Source: Promethearchaeota archaeon (GTDB lineage: Archaea > Asgardarchaeota > Lokiarchaeia > Sigyniarchaeales > SOKP01). From it: a stretch of 38,779 nucleotides of DNA. Below, one piece after another: positions 35,701 through 38,779 of the stretch. Location: the NCBI GenBank assembly GCA_020344955.1, contig CP070831.1, positions 1,043,711 through 1,082,489 on the forward strand. The letters run 5' to 3'. The position numbers and the translations under genes were made by a program. Position 1 is the first letter of the stretch. Each line of letters begins with the position of its first letter. The notes beneath the pieces are model-generated. The model did no database searches, had not been told where the DNA came from, and saw only the letters and a program-made list of their open reading frames with translations.

Positions 35701-36441
35701 GGAATTAACAGTTATTGAGCCTGTAGCAGACATTTTCCAACAATTTCCCCAAATATGGAGAGAAGAAATGCCTCTTGCTGATGTACTATTGCTTATTTCC
35801 CAGAAAGTTGGATGGTAATTGTCTTGTCCATCAGTAGGTCTTAAAATATCTCCAGGTTGATATTCTTCGAAACCTTCATGCCATATCCTTATTGTATCAT
35901 AATTTGGGTCTTGAATCTTTATATCTGTTCCATTATTAAAATAGATAAAGAAATCTCGAGTTTGCCCATTTGAAGTTGTTCCATTTAATACCCAAATTAA
36001 ATCACCTATAGCATTTGTTTGGCTATCATAAGATCTCGAATATGGATCAAATTGACTTTCAACTTCATAATAATTAGAACTTGAGAGATATTCAACAACA
36101 CGAATGGTTGATGTGTTTAATTCAGGATTTTGAATATTCAAATCATTAAAATATTCAGTAAAATTAATAAAAAACTCAACTGGAGCATCTTGTTGACCAC
36201 CAATTGCGGTAATTCCCACCGGAACTCGAAAACTCCAAGAATTATTCCACCAATCATAAGTAGTTGGAGGTAAACCTAATCCCAAATCTGAATCTTCTCG
36301 AGTTATCTCATTTTCAATAGAATTATCAAAACTCTTAAACGAGCTTGGAAGTAAACCGAAAATTAATGGAATTAAAGTAATAAGGAAAAGAACTATAACT
36401 CCTTTTATTTGCGTGCGTTTATAAATAGTCATTTTTATCAT
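32776..36441 (-). CDS. Giant cell-surface protein with DUF2341-like and Ig-like domains and cytosolic tail
   Basis: 1221 residues. An N-terminal signal/anchor (ITLIPLIFGLLPSS region, about 12-31) is followed by a DUF2341-like jelly-roll (NNSWSFRVPVGITAIGGQQD; VLNGTTSNGQTRDFFIYFNN), a concanavalin-like segment, then several Ig-like/carboxypeptidase-regulatory-like repeats (NVICKDEDGNPVPNAAIYLT; FNVTDKDYNPIQYGFVLLKS). Many N-x-S/T sites are present. A membrane helix at 1119-1142 (IPAFYFLMIVGSIVAVAGSL) precedes a basic cytosolic tail of about 78 residues (VKKARQMKKTIKGMKSISDS to the end). It probably binds surfaces, polymers or other cells. The gene directly precedes the longin/winged-helix gene in the same operon, so the tail may contact that protein. 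Confidence 0.75.
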   Translation of the reverse strand: MIKMTIYKRTQIKGVIVLFLITLIPLIFGLLPSSFKSFDNSIENEITREDSDLGLGLPPTTYDWWNNSWSFRVPVGITAIGGQQDAPVEFFINFTEYFNDLNIQNPELNTSTIRVVEYLSSSNYYEVESQFDPYSRSYDSQTNAIGDLIWVLNGTTSNGQTRDFFIYFNNGTDIKIQDPNYDTIRIWHEGFEEYQPGDILRPTDGQDNYHPTFWEISNSTSARGISSLHIWGNCWKMSATGSITVNSNTRVTAKMRFDDPSIQREISGIGFDDSPNNIPTSGNSYRIRGSQSWGTAGGNKFVNQFYAANTFFWYTFIPSTEFSLNPFTYIVYIADDDSWTNLDLYWDDISIWNKPIQTIPNNSLQTTLGDIQPIAYTLNVICKDEDGNPVPNAAIYLTNDLFPSYNQNHEADENGEWTFEDLEKDAFYNITVNYTQNGLITPKTEIVFYYENFQITQLNNRLTAFLTLSKFTFNVTDKDYNPIQYGFVLLKSGAEIVGKTILSVIGTGSITWLNNTAYDYEIYYDYDSLVDNSNYRYSNLLIYSDSVLGKDIDVSTEITKITFNVTDNTAEKVPFTNAKLRFYNQSDYDNEIEIIANVTVDINGLATFISFSNSYGSWGNYTMDIYFGGFEQDFLVNPPSASFHEYNFILISEEYVSIEILTTNRDKYNSTVNIINYDSNVYWGNIVSINFNFTYRDPVTPSPTLVTPDELIIQIFDGELTQYSTKIDILFSEISTGIFNYTFNTDDFNLLGGTSYYFKITGNYESYLFNDIGFILLNIQAVPTGINYYDYSLNPLINKRFSVIYEESEYVTVDYFNVFTSSSLPGAYITYNWDYGSGVLFDDPIHVNMYYFEFDSSLAPDDAEYLIDIRATLSNYSTIDDSIIVKILPRPTSINETTSLFQISPDIYVFDSVNYLFEYKDTLRDEIIGDLDVASYNWYRLDENGNPLSGPGNEGSDVLLPNLNNQYILDFDTELREVGVYSIFITMQKKNYEVRNAFISLTISKRPILMDLYANGVLSSRISIIQGRSINFSAILTDGTNGSALTGAIVRLQLNGINYTLDPVLGSPGTYQYIFSTSHINAFFMPQTLTGQIIIELENYEKDPEPITVIVNMPEILGIPAFYFLMIVGSIVAVAGSLLAYRMIQRARIPTFVKKARQMKKTIKGMKSISDSLLYPTKDEYIAKKLGDKWEAIGMSLEDIMGVKKKKRLPEMKEEFKGGIE

Positions 36442-36864
36442 TTTTTACTAACAATTTTTCTAAAATAGTTTTTTTGAAATTAAAAAAAAAAGATTTTTAT
36501 CATTAAATATGCAAATTTTCGTATTTAACTTTTCTTTATTGATACCATTCGGATTATTATTAATATTTTTTATCACAAAAAATTCATATAATATCTATAT
36601 TTATAATTAGCTGTTTAATCATTTGAGTAGATAATATATAATATGCATAATTGTATCAAAAATTTACTTAATTCTTTTTTTTCTTACTAAAGATAATTAA
36701 AATAATTCTATGTATTATCCCTCATAATTGTTATTTTCTAAAAATTTAAATATTTAAATTTAGATTGAAGAATCAAAGAAAAATATCAAAATTTTGATTT
36801 TATCTTTAAAAAAAGAAAGATAAACTTCTTATATTATAAGTTTCATAAGATTTAGGCTGGAAAC
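36442..36864. other. Long divergent intergenic region
   Basis: A very AT-rich region of about 420 bases between the surface-protein operon (minus) and the longin-GTPase gene (plus). It holds many poly-A/T runs and promoter elements on both strands. No RNA gene, clear repeat or open frame with protein-like composition was found. Its length, unusual for this compact window, suggests regulation of both units. Confidence 0.5.
36829..36839 (+). promoter_or_regulatory. TATA box of the longin-GTPase gene
   Basis: TTATATTATAA lies about 30 bases upstream of the ATG at 36865. This spacing predicts transcription starting within a few bases of the start codon, that is, a nearly leaderless message. No Shine-Dalgarno sequence is needed or obvious. 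Confidence 0.45.
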
Positions 36865-37905
36865 ATGCTAAGGCAAGTGTATATTTTAAAAGATGAAAAA
36901 GTTCTCTATAACAAAAATTTTGGCAAAGCAATATCAACGGAGGACTTCAATAAGTTATATCAAGAGATTTTGGAAGCAACTACCGAAGGAACTGGAATTG
37001 AACGTGATAGTTATGATTATATTAAATATAAAATTGCTTTTACAATGGATCAAGATTTAAAGTTAATGTTTATGTTTATCACTGATATAAATGATGAGCT
37101 TAGACGGACTAAAAATGAATTGTTAAATCTCAAAAAAGAATTTTTAGATACATTTGGTCAAAATTTAGATAATATAGATCCTTCTCTTATGGAGTTATTA
37201 GATCCAATATTGGATTCTATCCATAGAAATCTTAAGACTAAGATTTCTTTAGTTGGATTTTCAGGCGTTGGAAAAACGACTACTACTAAATTAATTTGTG
37301 CTACTGAGATTCCATCAGTGCATATTCCAACTATAACAGGAAAAATCTCAACTGTTAAAATCGGAAAACTATATTTTCATCTATGGGATTTTGCAGGACA
37401 AGAACAATTTAGCTACTTATGGAATGATTTTATTTTGGGGAGTGATGCAGTTCTTATCATTACAGATTCTACGTTGGAAAATGTGGAAAAAAGTAAGTTT
37501 TTTATAGAACTAGTAAAGGAACACGCGCCTCATGCACACACTGCTGTTATCGGAAATAAACAAGATTTGGATGATGCATTAAGTGTTGAAAAGATTGAAG
37601 AGATACTCAATCTAAAGACATATTCAATGATAGCAATTGATCCAAACAATCGGGATAAGATGATACAAATAATTGCTGACATCTTGGGAATTAGTACCGA
37701 TGCTTCTCCATTATTAAGACCTTTATTTGAAAGAGATCAATTAATTTATCAAGCAAAAATCAGTTTAGAAAATGGAGAAATTGCCCAAACGGCAGAATTT
37801 TTCGAAAAAATATCAGACCTATGTCTTGAACTAGGAGATGATAACCTTTATAAAGAATTTTATGAAAAAGCAAAGAAACTGAAAGGATATTTAACTAATC
37901 AATGA
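36865..37905 (+). CDS. Ras/Arf-like small GTPase with N-terminal longin-like domain
   Basis: 346 residues. Residues 1 to about 100 look like a longin domain (RQVYILKDEKVLYNKNFGK; IKYKIAFTMDQDLKLMFMFI; a helix at 75-98). The GTPase domain at 124-275 has G1 GFSGVGKT (131-138), a threonine-bearing G2 (IPTITGK), G3 WDFAGQE (174-180), G4 NKQD (231-234) and an SMIAID segment in the G5 place. DFAGQ has the catalytic glutamine. A helical tail (LIYQAKISLENGEIAQTAEF; about 290-346) could be one or two TPR-like hairpins. No C-terminal lipid-anchor cysteine is seen. In eukaryotes longin and GTPase partners usually sit on separate chains (for example SRX/SR-beta), so this fusion may be a self-regulated switch. 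Confidence 0.82.
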   Translation: MLRQVYILKDEKVLYNKNFGKAISTEDFNKLYQEILEATTEGTGIERDSYDYIKYKIAFTMDQDLKLMFMFITDINDELRRTKNELLNLKKEFLDTFGQNLDNIDPSLMELLDPILDSIHRNLKTKISLVGFSGVGKTTTTKLICATEIPSVHIPTITGKISTVKIGKLYFHLWDFAGQEQFSYLWNDFILGSDAVLIITDSTLENVEKSKFFIELVKEHAPHAHTAVIGNKQDLDDALSVEKIEEILNLKTYSMIAIDPNNRDKMIQIIADILGISTDASPLLRPLFERDQLIYQAKISLENGEIAQTAEFFEKISDLCLELGDDNLYKEFYEKAKKLKGYLTNQ

Positions 37906-37924
37906 AATACTAGTCGTGTTTCAA

Positions 37925-37955
37925 AATAAATAAAAAAAATAAAAAAAATATATTA
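37925..37955 (-). terminator. T-rich terminator of the second longin/winged-helix gene
   Basis: Plus-strand A7-8 runs (AATAAAAAAAATAAAAAAAAT region) read as T tracts on the minus strand immediately after the stop codon at 37961. This resembles the terminators of the paralogous gene at 31661 and of the RuBisCO-like gene. Confidence 0.4.
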
Positions 37956-37960
37956 GTTTT

Positions 37961-38779
37961 TTATTCTTCTTGCTCTAATTTAGTTTTAAGCTTAGAAGAT
38001 CGATAATTATCATCAAGAACATTCAAATATTCTATCAGAACACTATTTGATTTGGATTTTACACCATATTGATAAATGATCGTATTTAGCATATATTTAG
38101 GGTACATCAAAGAATTATAAAAGTCAGTTAATAAAGCGTAGTACTCATTTCCTTTAGTATCTTGAAAAACATGAATCATTTGGTTTTCCCATAATTTCTT
38201 TAAACCTCCGTCAATATCGTCAACACCTTTCTTTCTTAATTTCTCGAGAACATTTTTAGTAACTATTGAAATTCTTAAAAGTTTTAAAATTTCATAAACT
38301 TGAGGATCAGCAATCACTTCATCTAAAATTTTTAGATTGTCTTCTTCATTAGGACGATATTTTTGGAAAAAATTTCTTACAGCTGCATTATATTCATCAG
38401 TAAACCTTTCTGGAAGTCCTCTTTCTGCGGGATTCTTAAGTAAATTAATTGGGGGTCTTCTTATCATAAAAAGATCGTTAATAAGAAAGATTAATTCAGA
38501 AGGCATTCCTTTTACTGATGTTTCTTTTATGATTTCTTTTTTGATTAATTCCATCAAAATTGCATCCACATCAAAAAAACCTTCTCTATATCTGTCTTTT
38601 AGCCAGATCTTTACGTCTGATTGCGTAAGAACGCCTTCGTCTCGAAGGCTATTTATTATTACTCTATTTACATGATCGAGACAGGTAACCGCGCAACTCT
38701 GGTCTTCGTGGAAAGGGGGAGAGGTGGATACACGTTGGAATAGAAAGGGGATCATCTCTAAATACGCATTATCCTCAAA
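37961..38779 (-). CDS. Longin/winged-helix protein paralogue, 5' end outside window
   Basis: The frame is open to the window edge. The residues before the apparent first methionine (FEDNAYLE) match the paralogue (LIDDAYTS), so the gene continues beyond 38779. The visible 273 residues align along their length with the C-terminal part of the 31661-32776 protein, for example KETSVKGMPSELIFLI and LRKKGVDDIDGGLKKLW. The order of winged-helix units is the same, and only the C-terminal tail differs (KLKTKLEQEE instead of AAIKAEAKAKV). The longin-like N-domain would lie outside the window. By analogy a surface-protein gene may lie upstream of it. Confidence 0.7.
   Translation of the reverse strand, partial: FEDNAYLEMIPFLFQRVSTSPPFHEDQSCAVTCLDHVNRVIINSLRDEGVLTQSDVKIWLKDRYREGFFDVDAILMELIKKEIIKETSVKGMPSELIFLINDLFMIRRPPINLLKNPAERGLPERFTDEYNAAVRNFFQKYRPNEEDNLKILDEVIADPQVYEILKLLRISIVTKNVLEKLRKKGVDDIDGGLKKLWENQMIHVFQDTKGNEYYALLTDFYNSLMYPKYMLNTIIYQYGVKSKSNSVLIEYLNVLDDNYRSSKLKTKLEQEE

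Noticed and set aside
32776-36441. Tandem DNA repeats in the giant surface-protein gene
   Set aside because: The Ig-like domains repeat only at the level of fold; I saw no repeated nucleotide units.
36442-36864. CRISPR array or RNA gene in the long AT-rich spacer
   Set aside because: No regularly spaced repeats and no tRNA-like or other stable fold were found; only poly-A/T runs.

Overview
The window is AT-rich archaeal DNA, about 30% G+C by eye, and most likely comes from an Asgard archaeon of the Lokiarchaeota type. Three groups of features support this. The core genes are archaeal: an archaeal-type ATP-dependent DNA ligase, histidyl-tRNA synthetase, AMP phosphorylase and TATA-box promoters. 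There are proteins that look eukaryote-like: a Ras/Arf-like GTPase fused to a longin-like domain, longin-like/winged-helix proteins, a gelsolin-like protein, HEAT+leucine-rich-repeat proteins and a TPR+Ig-like protein. Finally, hdrA and mvhD contain in-frame UGA codons exactly where their families have cysteine, which points to selenocysteine (Sec) decoding. All assignments were made by reading the sequence, without database searches.

Layout. 0.1-3.7 kb: a drug/metabolite-type (EamA) exporter, then an ABC ATPase/permease pair whose ATPase lacks a normal start codon. 3.7-6.7 kb (minus): a methyl-transfer operon of a corrinoid protein, a homocysteine S-methyltransferase and an MttB-family methyltransferase without an in-frame amber codon. 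6.85-9.8 kb: hisS and, convergent to it, an aldehyde dehydrogenase. 9.9-10.8 kb: a more G+C-rich patch with a bacterial-type DUF4256 gene and a start-less zinc-ribbon remnant. 11.1-12.5 kb: pyrF and a small membrane protein. 12.6-15.2 kb: the selenoprotein operon hdrA (three UGA) and mvhD (two UGA), followed by a candidate SECIS hairpin. 15.3-21.4 kb: the TPR/Ig-like protein, AMP phosphorylase (deoA) and two HEAT-LRR paralogues. 21.4-24.1 kb (minus): DNA ligase and the gelsolin-like protein. 24.3-26.6 kb: hisC and a zinc-ribbon protein of unknown function. 26.7-38.8 kb: two large cell-surface proteins with cytosolic tails, a third HEAT-LRR protein, a RuBisCO-like protein, two longin/winged-helix paralogues (one cut by the window end) and the longin-GTPase fusion.

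How the genes may work together. HdrA and MvhD are electron-bifurcation components that link a hydrogenase or dehydrogenase to disulfide and ferredoxin reduction. The methyltransferase trio could pass methyl groups from a methylated amine through cobalamin to homocysteine. AMP phosphorylase normally feeds the archaeal pentose-bisphosphate/RuBisCO pathway, but the RuBisCO homologue here lacks several catalytic residues and looks like a form IV RuBisCO-like protein. The strongest candidate for an undescribed system is the 32.8-38.8 kb block: a giant surface protein translationally coupled to a cytosolic longin/winged-helix protein, next to a longin-GTPase and a second copy of the longin/winged-helix protein. 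It looks like a membrane-receptor/adaptor/GTPase module.
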